Counted from the first letter of the stretch, positions 21,398 through 30,307 are shown. The stretch: 64,000 bases of DNA from Beijerinckiaceae bacterium (GCA_027533425.1 JAPZUD010000001.1:682001-746000); one strand, 5' to 3'. Notes: generated by a model not told the origin, from the letters alone. Numbers and translations: made by a program.

Positions 21398-23076
21398 GAC
21401 AGGGCCTCCGGGAAGAAGCGCAGCAGCGACCGGACCGGGTTTGGCGCGGCCTGGCCCAGCCCGCAGATCGAGCCGTCGCGCATCACCTGATCGAGATCGG
21501 CGATCAGCGCCCGGTCCGGCGAAGGCTGGTCGAGCAGGGCGGTCATCTTCTCCGTGCCAAGCCGGCAGGGCGTGCATTGCCCGCAGCTTTCATGCGTGAA
21601 AAAGGCCAGCAGGTTCCGCGCGATCGCCTTCGGATGGTCGCGGTCGGAGAAGATGATCACGGCATGCGAGCCCACGAAGCATCCGACCTCGTCGAGCCGG
21701 CCGAAATCGAGCGGCAGGTCGCCAAGGCGGGCCGGCAGCATCCCGCCCGAGGCGCCGCCGGGCAGATAGCCCCGGAAGACATGGCCCTCTTCCATGCCGC
21801 CACAGGCCTCGATCAGCTCCAGCGCCGTGCTGCCAGCCGGCATCAGCCGCATTCCGGGCTCGCGGACGCGCCCGGAAACCGAGAAGCGCCGCAACCCCTT
21901 CGCGCCCCGCACGCCCTGTCCGGCGAACCATTCCGCGCCGCGGGCGAGAATCTCCGGCACCCAGGCGAGGGTCTCGACATTGTGGTTGAGCGTCGGCCGG
22001 CCGAACAATCCGCGTTCGGCGATGAAGGGCGGGCGATGCCGGGGCAGGCCGCGCTTGCCCTCGAGGCTCTCGATCATCGCGCTTTCCTCGCCGCAGATAT
22101 AGGCGCCTGCGCCCCGGCGGAGATGGATCGGCACGAGGCCCGGCAAACCGGACGCGGCGAGGGCGGCGATTTCCGCCGCGAGGATGGCAAGAACGGCGGG
22201 ATATTCATCCCGCATGTAGAGATAGATCGCCTCGGCCTCGACAGCCCAGGCCGCGATCAGCGCCCCCTCGAGCAAGGCATGCGGCGTGGCTTCGAGCAGG
22301 AGCCGGTCCTTGAACGTGCCAGGCTCGCCCTCGTCGCCATTGATCGTCATCAGCCGCGGGCCGGGCTGGCTGCGCACCACGGCCCATTTCCGCCCGGCCG
22401 GGAAACCCGCCCCGCCCAGCCCGCGCAAGCCGGCATCCGACAGCGTGGCGATGGCCTGATCGCGGCCGATCCGGCCGGAGAGACAGGCTTCCAGCTGGGC
22501 ATAGCGCCCGTTCGTCCGGGCAGCGGCGAAATCCTCATAGGCCGGCCGGAGCGGTTCCGGCACCGGCCCGTCCGCCAGTGCGGCGAGCGTTCCGGCATCG
22601 GCCCGGCCCACAAGGCGCCGCCCGACCAAAGCGGCCGGCGCCTCGGCACAGGCGCCGATGCAGGGCGCCGCCACAACGCGGACGCGGGCAGGGTCGACCA
22701 AACCGGCCAGCCGCGCCCGCAACGCCTCGCCACCGGCCATCATGCAGGACACGCTGTCACAGACGCGGATCGTCAGCGGGGCAGGGGCAGCCTCGCCCTC
22801 CTTCACAATGTCGAAATGGTGATAGAAGCTCGCCACCTCGAAAATCTCGGCCTCGGACAGGCGAAGCCATTCCGCCAGCGCCTTGAGATGCCGGGCATGC
22901 AGCGCGCCGAACCGGTCCTGCACGGCATGCAGCATCTCGATCAGCAGGTCGCGGCTTTTCGGCATCCCGGCCAGCAGGGCCTCGACCTCGGCGAGCGCCC
23001 CGTCATCCAGCGGGCGGCCCTTGGCCTGCAGGGCGCGACCCTGTTTCGCGAACGCCTTCACCATCGAATCCGCCAT
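21394..23076 (-). CDS. fdsB: Formate dehydrogenase NuoE-NuoF fusion (gamma-beta) subunit
   Basis: A 560-residue diaphorase subunit fusing what are separate FdsG and FdsB proteins elsewhere. Residues about 1-150 form the NuoE-like thioredoxin-fold [2Fe-2S] domain with Cys-x4-Cys (CDSVSC) and Cys-x3-Cys (APCIGAC). The remainder is NuoF-like: FMN site GLRGLGGAGFPAGRKW, INGDEGEPGTFKDR, NAD-binding GAGAYICGEESAMIESLEG, and the [4Fe-4S] ligands in SCGQCTPCRLGT plus GSICGLGQ. It passes electrons from fdsA to NAD+. The same fusion occurs in the tungsten-containing Fdh1 of Methylorubrum. The start is uncertain: 23076 (AAGGGA abuts it) or 12 bp later at 23064; both precede the conserved domain. The gene is divergent from soxB across 118 bp. 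Confidence 0.94.
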   Translation of the reverse strand: MADSMVKAFAKQGRALQAKGRPLDDGALAEVEALLAGMPKSRDLLIEMLHAVQDRFGALHARHLKALAEWLRLSEAEIFEVASFYHHFDIVKEGEAAPAPLTIRVCDSVSCMMAGGEALRARLAGLVDPARVRVVAAPCIGACAEAPAALVGRRLVGRADAGTLAALADGPVPEPLRPAYEDFAAARTNGRYAQLEACLSGRIGRDQAIATLSDAGLRGLGGAGFPAGRKWAVVRSQPGPRLMTINGDEGEPGTFKDRLLLEATPHALLEGALIAAWAVEAEAIYLYMRDEYPAVLAILAAEIAALAASGLPGLVPIHLRRGAGAYICGEESAMIESLEGKRGLPRHRPPFIAERGLFGRPTLNHNVETLAWVPEILARGAEWFAGQGVRGAKGLRRFSVSGRVREPGMRLMPAGSTALELIEACGGMEEGHVFRGYLPGGASGGMLPARLGDLPLDFGRLDEVGCFVGSHAVIIFSDRDHPKAIARNLLAFFTHESCGQCTPCRLGTEKMTALLDQPSPDRALIADLDQVMRDGSICGLGQAAPNPVRSLLRFFPEALS

Positions 23077-23194
23077 TCCCTTGTTGCCGACAGTTCTAGA
23101 GGAGCCGCGGCGGCGCGCAAGGCGCGCGGCGGCGGCGGACACGCTGGATTCTTCGGAACGGGCCGGCTAGGCATAGGCGCAGGAGACTCGGACC

Positions 23195-24445
23195 GTGAAG
23201 TTTTCGCTCTTTTCCCTTCTGCATCAGGGCCTGACCGGCAATCAGGGCTGGCAGCCGCAATGGCGCGACCCTGCGCCGAAACCCGCCTATGATGTGATCA
23301 TTGTCGGCGCGGGCGGCCATGGCCTCGCCACGGCCTATTACCTTGCGAAGGAGCACGGCATCCGCAATGTCGCGGTGCTGGAAAAAGGCTGGCTCGGCGG
23401 CGGCAATACCGGCCGCAACACCACGATCATCCGCTCGAACTATCTCTGGGAGGAGAGCGAGGCGCTCTACGAGCACAGCGTGAAGCTCTGGGAAACGCTC
23501 TCGCACGAGTTGAATTACAACGTCATGTACTCGCCGCGCGGCGTGATGATGCTCGCCCATTCCGTGCATGACGTTCAGGTCACCAAACGGCATATCCATG
23601 CCAACCGGCTGGCCGGCATCGACAATGAATGGCTGACGCCGGAACAGGCGCAGGAATTCTGCCCGATCCTCAACATCTCGCGCGAGATCCGCTTTCCCGT
23701 CCTCGGCGCGGCCCTGCAGCGCCGCGGCGGGGTGGCGCGCCATGATGCGGTGGCCTGGGGCTATGCCCGCGGCGCGGACCGGCTGGGCGTCGACATCATC
23801 CAGAATTGCGAGGTCACCGCCATCCGGCGCGATGCGTCCGGCCGCGTCACCGGGGTGGACACGACACGCGGGCCGATCTCCGCCCGCCGGATCGGTGTGG
23901 TGGCGGCCGGGCATACCTCGGTTATCATGGGCATGGCCGGCCTCCGCATGCCGCTGGAGAGCTTTCCGCTTCAGGCGCTGGTTTCCGAGCCGGTCAAGCC
24001 CGTCATGCCCTGCGTCGTGATGTCGAACACGATCCATGCCTATATGTCGCAATCGGACAAGGGCGAGCTGGTGATCGGCGCCGGCACCGACCAGTACACC
24101 TCCTATTCCCAGACCGGCGGGCTCCATATCAGCCAGCACACGCTGGATGCGATCTGCGAATTGTTCCCCATGACGCGGCGTCTGCGCATGCTGCGCAACT
24201 GGGGCGGGATCGTCGATGTCACGCCCGATCGCTCGCCGATCATCGGCCGCACGCCGGTTCCCGGCCTTTATGTCAATTGCGGCTGGGGGACGGGCGGGTT
24301 CAAGGCGACGCCGGGTTCCGGCCATGTCTTCGCCGCGACCCTCGCGCGCGAGGAACCGCACCCGATTGCGGCGCCTTTCACGCTGGAACGCTTCACCACC
24401 GGCCGCCTGATCGACGAGGCGGCGGCGGCGGCCGTCGCGCATTGA
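23195..24445 (+). CDS. soxB: Sarcosine oxidase subunit beta
   Basis: A 416-residue flavoprotein of heterotetrameric sarcosine oxidase, which demethylates sarcosine to glycine and delivers the one-carbon unit to tetrahydrofolate. The Rossmann dinucleotide motif is [17 protein letters not shown] (residues about 34-50), followed by [19 protein letters not shown]. The His in [19 protein letters not shown] corresponds to the covalent FMN attachment region. The C-terminus carries [16 protein letters not shown] and [16 protein letters not shown]. Translation starts at GTG 23195 with AGGAGA 8 nt upstream. It heads soxBDAG-folD and is divergent from the formate dehydrogenase genes. The close relatives of the dimethylglycine oxidase group were considered, but subunit order BDAG fixes the assignment. 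Confidence 0.95.
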   Translation: MKFSLFSLLHQGLTGNQGWQPQWRDPAPKPAYDVIIVGAGGHGLATAYYLAKEHGIRNVAVLEKGWLGGGNTGRNTTIIRSNYLWEESEALYEHSVKLWETLSHELNYNVMYSPRGVMMLAHSVHDVQVTKRHIHANRLAGIDNEWLTPEQAQEFCPILNISREIRFPVLGAALQRRGGVARHDAVAWGYARGADRLGVDIIQNCEVTAIRRDASGRVTGVDTTRGPISARRIGVVAAGHTSVIMGMAGLRMPLESFPLQALVSEPVKPVMPCVVMSNTIHAYMSQSDKGELVIGAGTDQYTSYSQTGGLHISQHTLDAICELFPMTRRLRMLRNWGGIVDVTPDRSPIIGRTPVPGLYVNCGWGTGGFKATPGSGHVFAATLAREEPHPIAAPFTLERFTTGRLIDEAAAAAVAH

Positions 24446-24455
24446 GGAGAGCGCC

Positions 24456-24773
24456 ATGCTGCTGATCCGCTGCCCGTATTGCGGGATGGACCGCCCCGAG
24501 ATCGAGTTCCGTCATGCCGGCGCCGCGCATATCACGCGGCCGGGCCCGCCTGACCGCGTGAGCGACGAGGAATGGGCCGCCTTCCTCTATCTGCGCGACA
24601 ATCCGAAAGGCCGCGTGGCCGAGCGCTGGCGCCATGTCCATGGCTGCGGCCGCTTCTTCAACGCCGTGCGCGATACGGTGACCGACGTTTTCGTCGCGAC
24701 CTACAAGGCCGGTGAGGCGAGGCCGCCGGAAACCGGCCCCGGCGAGAGCCAGCCGATGGAGGCCCGGCCATGA
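24456..24773 (+). CDS. soxD: Sarcosine oxidase subunit delta
   Basis: A 105-residue zinc-binding small subunit of heterotetrameric sarcosine oxidase. It starts LLIRCPYCGMDRPEIEFRH, with the Cys-x2-Cys pair, and provides the remaining ligands in WRHVHGCGRFFNAVRDT (His-x3-Cys). Length and the internal WAAFLYLRDNPKG segment are typical. It lies 10 bp after soxB and overlaps the start of soxA by 4 bp (ATGA at 24770), which couples their translation and supports fixed subunit stoichiometry. The C-terminal tail after residue 85 is longer and more proline-rich than the minimal form and is probably disordered. Confidence 0.93.
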   Translation: MLLIRCPYCGMDRPEIEFRHAGAAHITRPGPPDRVSDEEWAAFLYLRDNPKGRVAERWRHVHGCGRFFNAVRDTVTDVFVATYKAGEARPPETGPGESQPMEARP

Positions 24774-27697
24774 CCGGGTTCCGCATGGCCGCCGGTGGCC
24801 GGATCGACCGGTCGAAACCGCTGCGCTTCACCTTTGACGGCCGGCAGATGCATGGCCATGCCGGCGATACGCTGGCCTCGGCCCTGCTGGCCAATGGCAT
24901 CCATCTCGTCGGCCGCTCGTTCAAATATCACCGCCCGCGCGGGATCGTTTCCGCCGGCGCGGAGGAGCCGAACGCCCTCGTCACGATCGATCGCGGCGGC
25001 GGGCGCGAGACGCCGAACCTGCGCGCCACGCAGGTCGAGCTTTATGAAGGCCTTGTCGCCCGGAGCCAGAACCGCTTTCCCGGCCTGCGCTTCGATATCG
25101 GCGGCATCAACAACGCCTTTTCGCGCTTTCTCGGCGCCGGCTTCTACTACAAGACCTTCATGGGCCCGCGCTTCGCGGGCGGCGCGAAACTCTGGGCCCG
25201 GCTCTTCGAACCGGCGATCCGCCGGGCGGCCGGGCTCGGCAAGGCGCCTGCCGGGCCGGACCCGGATCGCTATTCGAACCGCTTCGCCCATTGCGAGGTG
25301 CTGGTCATCGGCGGCGGCGAGGCCGGGTTGGCCGAGGCGCTGCGCCGCTCGGAGGACCCGGCCTGCCGCGTCATCCTCTGCGACGAGCAGGCCGAATTCG
25401 GCGGCTGGATGCTGGTCGAGGCGCCGGAACGTGCCGACGAGATGGTCGAGGCCCTGAGCGCCCGCCCGAACGTGACGATGCTCCGCCGCAGCCAGGCCTT
25501 CGGGGCCTATGCGCAGAATTTCGTGGCCATCGCCGAGCAACTCTCGGATGCCCAGGCCCTGCCGGATCCGGATCGGCCGCGCGAACGGCTGTGGCAGGTC
25601 CGGGCGGGCGAGGTCGTGCTGGCCAGCGGGGCCATCGAGCGGCCGCTGGTCTTCCCGGACAATGACCGGCCGGGCATCCTGCTTGCCGGCGCCGCCGAAA
25701 CCTACCTCCGCCGCTATGGCGTGCTGCCCGGGCGGAAGATTGTCGTTCTCGCCGCCTGCGACACGGCCTATGGCGCCGCCTTCGCGCTGCAGGATGCCGG
25801 GGCGGAGATCGTTGCCATCGCCGAGACGCGGGCCGCGCCCGGCGCCGGCGAGATCGCGGCCCGCGCCCTGGCGCGCGGCATTCCTGTCCTGCCCGGCACG
25901 ACCATCCTCGGCACGACCGGGCATCTCCGCGTCTCGGGCGTGCAGCTCGGGCGGATCCGCCCGGACGGGACGGCCGAGCCCTCCGGCGGCTTCACCGCCG
26001 ATACAATCCTGATGTCGGGCGGCTGGACGCCGTCGATCCATCTCTTCTCGCAGACGAAGGGCAAGCTGCGCTGGGAAGAGGGGCTCGGCGCCTATGTGCC
26101 GGCCGCACCGGCGCCGGGCCAGACGATCCGCGTCATCGGCGCCGCATCGGGCGAGATGCCGGCCGGAATGCGCTCGCCCTCGATCGGCGCGCTGCCGGTC
26201 GCCGGATCGCCTGACCGGGTGAAGGCCTTTGTCGATTTCCAGAACGATGTCACCGCCCGCGATCTCCGCCTCGCCACCCGCGAGGGCTTCCGCTCGATCG
26301 AGCATGTGAAGCGCTACACCACGACCGGCATGGCCACCGACCAGGGCAAGACCTCCAATCTCAACACCCTCGGCATTGTCGCGGCGGAAACCGGCCGCGC
26401 CGTGCCGGAAATCGGCCTCACCACCTTCCGCGCGCCCTATACGCCCGTCACGTTCGGCCTCTTCGCCGGTCAGGCGCGGGGTGACCTGTTCGAGCCCGTC
26501 CGCCGCACACCGATGCATGACTGGGCCGAGCGGAACGGCGCCGTCTTCGAGGATGTCGGCAGCTGGAAGCGCGCGCATTATTTCCTGCCGCGCCGGCCGG
26601 TCGATCCGGCTGCTGCCGGGCATGGCGCGATGCATGACGCGGTCAAGGCCGAATGCCGTCGCGTGCGCGAGGCGGTCGGCCTGTTCGATGCCTCGACCCT
26701 CGGGAAAATCGAGCTGGTCGGACCGGATGCGGCCGAATTCCTCGAGCGCGCCTATGTGAACCCGGTCCGGAGCCTCGGGATCGGGCGCTGCCGCTATGCA
26801 TTGCTGCTCAACGAGGCCGGCTTCATCATCGATGACGGCATCATTGCCCGTCTGGCGGAGGACCGGTTCCACCTGACCACGACAACCGGCGGGGCCGCCC
26901 GCGTGTTCGGGATGTTCGAGGATTACCTCCAGACCGAATGGCCGGACCTGAAGGTCTGGCAGACCTCTGTCACCGAGCATTGGGCGGTCATCGCCGTCCA
27001 GGGACCGCGAGCACGCGAGATCATCGCCGATCTCGTCGAGGGAATCGACCTCTCGAACGCGGCCTTCCCGCATATGGCGGTCCGGGAGGGGCGCATCGCC
27101 GGCCTGCCATGCCGGCTGTTCCGGGTCAGCTTTACGGGGGAGCTCGGCTACGAGATCAATATCCCGGCAGGCCTGGCGCTGCCGCTCTGGGAGCAACTGG
27201 CCGAACGCGCCGCTGAATTCGGCGGCGGCCCCTATGGCACCGAGGCCATGCATGTGCTCCGCGCCGAGAAGGGCTATATCATCGTCGGGCAGGATACGGA
27301 TGGCACGATGACACCGGAGGATATGGGTCTCGGCTGGGCCATCGGGAAAAAGAAGCCGGATTTCATCGGCAAACGTGGCCTGATGCGGCCGGACCTGACC
27401 GCTTCGGGCCGCAAGCAACTCGTCGGCCTTGTGGCGGAGGATCCGGCACGGGTACTGGAGGAGGGGGCCCAGATCGTCGCGGATTCGCTCGCCCCGGCCG
27501 GAACCCATGCCCTCGGCCATGTCACCTCGGCCTATTTCAGCGCCTCGCTCGGCCAGGGCATCGCCTTGGCCGTGGTCGAGGATGGCCGCAACCGGATCGG
27601 CCAGACGCTCCATATCCCGATGGAGCGCGAGACGATTGCCGTCCGCGTCGTGGCACCACTCTTCCTCGATCCGGAAGGAGGGCGCCTCCATGGCTGA
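24770..27697 (+). CDS. soxA: Sarcosine oxidase subunit alpha
   Basis: A 975-residue large subunit that binds NAD+ and contains the tetrahydrofolate-dependent domain of heterotetrameric sarcosine oxidase. The N-terminal ferredoxin-like part has FTFDGRQMHGHAGDTLASALLANG; then a dinucleotide-binding domain with VLVIGGGEAGLAEALRR (residues about 178-194). The mid region has the CDTAYGAAFALQDAG and TADTILMSGGWTPSIHLF segments. From about residue 600 to the end lies a GcvT-like aminomethyltransferase domain (DASTLGKIELVGPDAAEFLERAY, FTGELGYEINIP, KGYIIVGQDTDGTMTPEDMG). Size matches the family (about 960-1000). It overlaps soxD by 4 bp and soxG by 8 bp, so the cluster is tightly coupled. Confidence 0.95.
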   Translation: MTGFRMAAGGRIDRSKPLRFTFDGRQMHGHAGDTLASALLANGIHLVGRSFKYHRPRGIVSAGAEEPNALVTIDRGGGRETPNLRATQVELYEGLVARSQNRFPGLRFDIGGINNAFSRFLGAGFYYKTFMGPRFAGGAKLWARLFEPAIRRAAGLGKAPAGPDPDRYSNRFAHCEVLVIGGGEAGLAEALRRSEDPACRVILCDEQAEFGGWMLVEAPERADEMVEALSARPNVTMLRRSQAFGAYAQNFVAIAEQLSDAQALPDPDRPRERLWQVRAGEVVLASGAIERPLVFPDNDRPGILLAGAAETYLRRYGVLPGRKIVVLAACDTAYGAAFALQDAGAEIVAIAETRAAPGAGEIAARALARGIPVLPGTTILGTTGHLRVSGVQLGRIRPDGTAEPSGGFTADTILMSGGWTPSIHLFSQTKGKLRWEEGLGAYVPAAPAPGQTIRVIGAASGEMPAGMRSPSIGALPVAGSPDRVKAFVDFQNDVTARDLRLATREGFRSIEHVKRYTTTGMATDQGKTSNLNTLGIVAAETGRAVPEIGLTTFRAPYTPVTFGLFAGQARGDLFEPVRRTPMHDWAERNGAVFEDVGSWKRAHYFLPRRPVDPAAAGHGAMHDAVKAECRRVREAVGLFDASTLGKIELVGPDAAEFLERAYVNPVRSLGIGRCRYALLLNEAGFIIDDGIIARLAEDRFHLTTTTGGAARVFGMFEDYLQTEWPDLKVWQTSVTEHWAVIAVQGPRAREIIADLVEGIDLSNAAFPHMAVREGRIAGLPCRLFRVSFTGELGYEINIPAGLALPLWEQLAERAAEFGGGPYGTEAMHVLRAEKGYIIVGQDTDGTMTPEDMGLGWAIGKKKPDFIGKRGLMRPDLTASGRKQLVGLVAEDPARVLEEGAQIVADSLAPAGTHALGHVTSAYFSASLGQGIALAVVEDGRNRIGQTLHIPMERETIAVRVVAPLFLDPEGGRLHG

Positions 27698-28235
27698 GGG
27701 ATTTGCCGATACGCCGCGTTTCCGCCTGATCGACGCCCCGCCGCTGGCGCGCTTCGTGCTGCGCGCCCCGGAGGCCGCGCGGAAGGCCGCCGGCAAGGCC
27801 TATGGCCTTGCCTTGCCCGAAATGCTGAACCGCGGGGCCAGCATCGGCGAGCGCGGCAAGCCCGGCGCCCGTGTGGCGCTGCATCTCGGCCCGGACGAAT
27901 GGTGGCTCATCGTGCCCGAGGCGGAAGGGCCGGAGGTTTTCGGCGCGCTTGAAAAGGCGCTGGCGGCCCATCCGCACAGCCTTGTCGAGATCTCGCACCG
28001 GCAGGTCGGCTACGTGCTGGAGGGAGAGGGCGCGGCGTCCCTGCTCAATGCCGGCTGCCCGCTCGACCTGTCGGAAACGGCCTTCCCGCCGGGCATGGCC
28101 ACGCGGAGCCTGTTCCACCGCGTCGGACTGATGATCTGGCGGATGGCGCCAGCCACGTTCCGCCTCGAGATCGACCGCAGCCTCGCCCCCTATTTCGTCG
28201 CATCGCTGGCGGAATCGGCCCGGGATCACAACTGA
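27690..28235 (+). CDS. soxG: Sarcosine oxidase subunit gamma
   Basis: A 181-residue small subunit of heterotetrameric sarcosine oxidase. It begins [26 protein letters not shown] and has the family body [45 protein letters not shown] and [28 protein letters not shown], a short GcvT/YgfZ-like fold. The ATG at 27690 has GGAGGGCGCC just upstream and overlaps the end of soxA by 8 bp. The longer open frame upstream lies inside soxA and is not coding. Completes the soxBDAG set; folD follows after 95 bp in the same direction. Confidence 0.94.
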   Translation: MAEGFADTPRFRLIDAPPLARFVLRAPEAARKAAGKAYGLALPEMLNRGASIGERGKPGARVALHLGPDEWWLIVPEAEGPEVFGALEKALAAHPHSLVEISHRQVGYVLEGEGAASLLNAGCPLDLSETAFPPGMATRSLFHRVGLMIWRMAPATFRLEIDRSLAPYFVASLAESARDHN

Positions 28236-28330
28236 TCGTCACGTCTTTGGCCCGGGCCGGGTTCCAACAACGCGACTCGCCGCGTATAGAGGCGCCAACG
28301 CGCAGAGGCGACCGGGTCGGAGGGCAGGGC

Positions 28331-29200
28331 ATGGCAGCAGCATTGATCGATGGCAAAACGATCGCCGCATCCCTGCGCCAGAGCCTCGGCCTCCGGGTCG
28401 CGGGCTGGACCGGCAAGGGCCACCGGGCACCCGGCCTTGCCGTGGTTCTCGTGGGCGAGGATCCGGCCAGCCAGGTCTATGTCGCCTCCAAGGCCCGCCA
28501 GACGGTCGAGATCGGAATGCTCTCCTTCGAGCACAAGCTGCCGGCCACGACCTCGGAAGCCGCCCTGCTGGACCTGATCGCCCGGCTCAATGCCGATCCG
28601 GCGGTCGATGGCATTCTCGTGCAATTGCCGCTGCCGGCCGGGATCAATCCCGAACGCGTGATCGAGGCGATCGACCCGGCCAAGGATGTCGATGGCTTCC
28701 ACCCGGTCAATGTCGGGCGGCTCAGTATCGGCAGCCGCGCCTTCATTCCTTGCACGCCGCGCGGCTCGCTGCATCTGATCCACAGCGTCCGGAAGGATCT
28801 GGCCGGCCTCCATGCGGTCGTGGTCGGACGGTCGAACATTGTCGGCAAGCCGATGGCAGCCCTTCTGCTCGCCCAGAGCTGCACGGTGACCATTGCCCAC
28901 TCGCGGACGCGCGATCTCGAAGGCCTCTGCCGGTCGGCGGATATCCTTGTCGCGGCTGTCGGACGCCCGAAAATGCTGGACGCGCGTTATGTGAAGCCGG
29001 GCGCAATCGTGATCGATGTCGGCATCAACCGCATCACGGACACGGAAACCGGCAAATCCCGGCTGGTCGGCGACATGGATTTCGCCTCGGCGCGCGAGGT
29101 GGCCGGCGCCATCACGCCCGTTCCCGGCGGCGTCGGCCCGATGACCATCGCCTGCCTTCTCGAAAACACGCTCGATTCCTACGAATCGCGGATCGGCTGA
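28331..29200 (+). CDS. folD: Bifunctional methylenetetrahydrofolate dehydrogenase / cyclohydrolase
   Basis: A 289-residue enzyme that converts 5,10-methylene-THF to 10-formyl-THF with NADP+. Motifs: the catalytic Lys in [14 protein letters not shown], the [15 protein letters not shown] substrate segment, [31 protein letters not shown] for the cofactor, and [16 protein letters not shown] near the end. The start at 28331 has GGGCAGGGC before it and gives the family length; upstream in-frame DNA is intergenic. Position behind soxBDAG fits use of the methylene-THF made by sarcosine oxidase, and the product formyl-THF could feed formate to the adjacent dehydrogenase. Its last 22 bp overlap a convergent DUF1289 gene. 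Confidence 0.96.
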   Translation: MAAALIDGKTIAASLRQSLGLRVAGWTGKGHRAPGLAVVLVGEDPASQVYVASKARQTVEIGMLSFEHKLPATTSEAALLDLIARLNADPAVDGILVQLPLPAGINPERVIEAIDPAKDVDGFHPVNVGRLSIGSRAFIPCTPRGSLHLIHSVRKDLAGLHAVVVGRSNIVGKPMAALLLAQSCTVTIAHSRTRDLEGLCRSADILVAAVGRPKMLDARYVKPGAIVIDVGINRITDTETGKSRLVGDMDFASAREVAGAITPVPGGVGPMTIACLLENTLDSYESRIG

Positions 29201-29400
29201 TCCGGCCCGGCCGGCATCTCGCCCGTCAGCCGCGCCAGCCGGCGCGGCAATTCCGCCATCAGCGCCAGCCGCTGGCCGGTGCTCATGAAGATCCAGTCGC
29301 CGATTTCGTCACCCGTCCGGCCGCAGCCGATGCACCAGCCGGTTGCGGCGTCGAGCTGGCAGATCCGGATGCAGGGGCTCGGGGGCGGGGCGGGGGGCAT
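29179..29400 (-). CDS. DUF1289 family protein
   Basis: A 73-residue protein of the small DUF1289 family (Fe-S-type cysteine arrangement, function not established). It shows the hallmark [20 protein letters not shown] followed by [22 protein letters not shown]: four Cys (C-x3-C and WC-x2-C), then the RTxxEIxxW motif. The start at 29400 gives the usual short N-terminus [10 protein letters not shown]; the frame is open further upstream, but that DNA belongs to the duplicated tRNA 3' end. Its 3' end overlaps folD by 22 bp in convergent direction. It lies immediately downstream of the tRNA-Lys fragment repeat. Confidence 0.85.
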   Translation of the reverse strand: MPPAPPPSPCIRICQLDAATGWCIGCGRTGDEIGDWIFMSTGQRLALMAELPRRLARLTGEMPAGPDQPIRDS

Positions 29401-29430
29401 GCGGAGAACCAGCCTTGTTGGCGACAATCC

Positions 29431-29469
29431 GCCGACACATCCTTGGTGAGCTCGGTGGGATTCGAACCC
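29431..29469. repeat. Duplicated 3' end of tRNA-Lys (direct repeat copy 1)
   Basis: A 39-bp segment repeats at 29539-29577 with one mismatch (position 29443 t versus 29551 c). It contains the tRNA-Lys 3' portion from within the T-arm to the CCA end plus 13 bp of downstream flank. The break falls in the T stem/loop, the usual core of tyrosine-integrase attachment sites. Only 69 bp separate the copies, so this is at most a relic. Confidence 0.85.
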
Positions 29470-29480
29470 GGATTCGTTCT

Positions 29481-29516
29481 GGCTGGCATTCCGGGCAAAG
29501 CCCGACCATGCCAGCC
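29481..29516. other. Hairpin between the two tRNA 3'-end copies
   Basis: An outer stem GGCTGGCAT (29481-29489) with ATGCCAGCC (29508-29516) encloses an inner stem CGGGC (29492-29496) with GCCCG (29500-29504). It lies downstream of tRNA-Lys in the tRNA's direction. No T-run follows on either strand, so it may be a processing or Rho-blocking structure rather than an intrinsic terminator. Confidence 0.5.
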
Positions 29517-29538
29517 GGATCAAGTCGTGGGTTCGCTA

Positions 29539-29577
29539 GCCGACACATCCCTGGTGAGCTCGGTGGGATTCGAACCC
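29539..29577. repeat. Direct repeat copy 2, 3' end of the intact tRNA-Lys
   Basis: This is the second copy of the 39-bp repeat, in which the segment belongs to the complete tRNA-Lys gene and its first downstream bases. The spacing between copy starts is 108 bp. Confidence 0.85.
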
Positions 29578-29627
29578 ACGACCCCATGATTAAAAGTCAC
29601 GTGCTCTACCGACTGAGCTACGAGCTC
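29552..29627 (-). tRNA. tRNA-Lys (anticodon UUU)
   Basis: On the minus strand the 76-nt gene runs from GAGCTCG (acceptor 5' arm) through D arm GCTCAGTCGGTAGAGC, anticodon loop CTTTTAA (anticodon TTT), T arm with GGGTTCGAATCCC, to acceptor 3' arm CGAGCTC, discriminator A and an encoded CCA (29554-29552). All four stems close. The 3' end is duplicated just downstream. Confidence 0.97.
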
Positions 29628-29741
29628 TCACCGTGGATGGAGCGCGCCTGATAGAGGCTCCCGCTCGCGGGGTCAATGCGTCAGAGTGCGGGCGGGTGAT
29701 TTTCCGGTGCGAGCCGGCAAAGGCAGCCCCGCAAAAGCAAA

Positions 29742-29762
29742 GGGCCGGGATGAACCCGGCCC
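29742..29762 (-). terminator. Intrinsic terminator of the BON-LysM gene
   Basis: The 8-bp GC stem GGGCCGGG (29742-29749) / CCCGGCCC (29755-29762) with a 5-nt loop is followed on the minus strand by TTTGCTTTTGC. It lies 22 bp beyond the stop codon of the gene ending at 29784. Confidence 0.8.
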
Positions 29763-29783
29763 CGTGTGGAAGCGGTAAAAGCC

Positions 29784-30230
29784 TCAGGCCAGCGGCGGAA
29801 TGCGCAGGATCTGGCCCGGATAGATCTTGTCCGGATGAGTCAACATCGGCTTGTTGGCCTCGAAGATCACGTCGTATTTCGCGCCCTTGCCCTTGCCGTA
29901 ATGCGTTTCGGCGATCTTCCAGAGCGTGTCGCCCTTCTTGACTTCATACATCGTGGCCGCCGGAACTTCCTCGCTGACGATCAGCTTGGACTCCACTTCC
30001 GAAACGCCGAGTGTATTGCCGAGGGCGAGAATGATCTTCTCGGCTTCTTCCGTGTTGGTCGTCGAGCCGCCAACGGTCACCTTGTTGCCGGAAACCTGGA
30101 TATCCAGCCCGTTGACATTGAGGCCATGCTTGGAGACCTCCTTGGCCAGGGTGTCAGCCGGCGCCGCCTGCGCCTCGCTGGCGCCAAAGACCTTCTCGCC
30201 GACCGACTTGATGAATTTGAACAGTCCCAT
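29784..30230 (-). CDS. BON and LysM domain protein (Kbp/YgaU-like)
   Basis: A 148-residue protein matching the Kbp (YgaU) architecture: N-terminal amphipathic MGLFKFIKSVGEKVFG, a BON domain (about 25-88, LAKEVSKHGLNVNGLDIQVSGNKVTVGG-like), and a C-terminal LysM domain (about 94-146, YEVKKGDTLWKIAETHYG ... IYPGQILRIPPL). In Escherichia coli the homologue binds potassium and is cytoplasmic; LysM domains otherwise bind peptidoglycan. There is no signal peptide here, which agrees with the Kbp type. Single gene with its own terminator. The 235-bp gap before glmU on the other side holds small hairpins but no gene. Confidence 0.92.
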   Translation of the reverse strand: MGLFKFIKSVGEKVFGASEAQAAPADTLAKEVSKHGLNVNGLDIQVSGNKVTVGGSTTNTEEAEKIILALGNTLGVSEVESKLIVSEEVPAATMYEVKKGDTLWKIAETHYGKGKGAKYDVIFEANKPMLTHPDKIYPGQILRIPPLA

Positions 30231-30307
30231 CTTCTACTCCCCTAGGCTTGTCCTGTATCGACAGGCACTAACCTAGCCGCAACCCGGAGCGCGAAACAAG
30301 GTCTACA

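Noticed and set aside
29431-29469. A second tRNA-Lys
   Set aside because: Only the 3' part from the T arm is present; there is no anticodon or D arm, so it is a duplication, not a gene.
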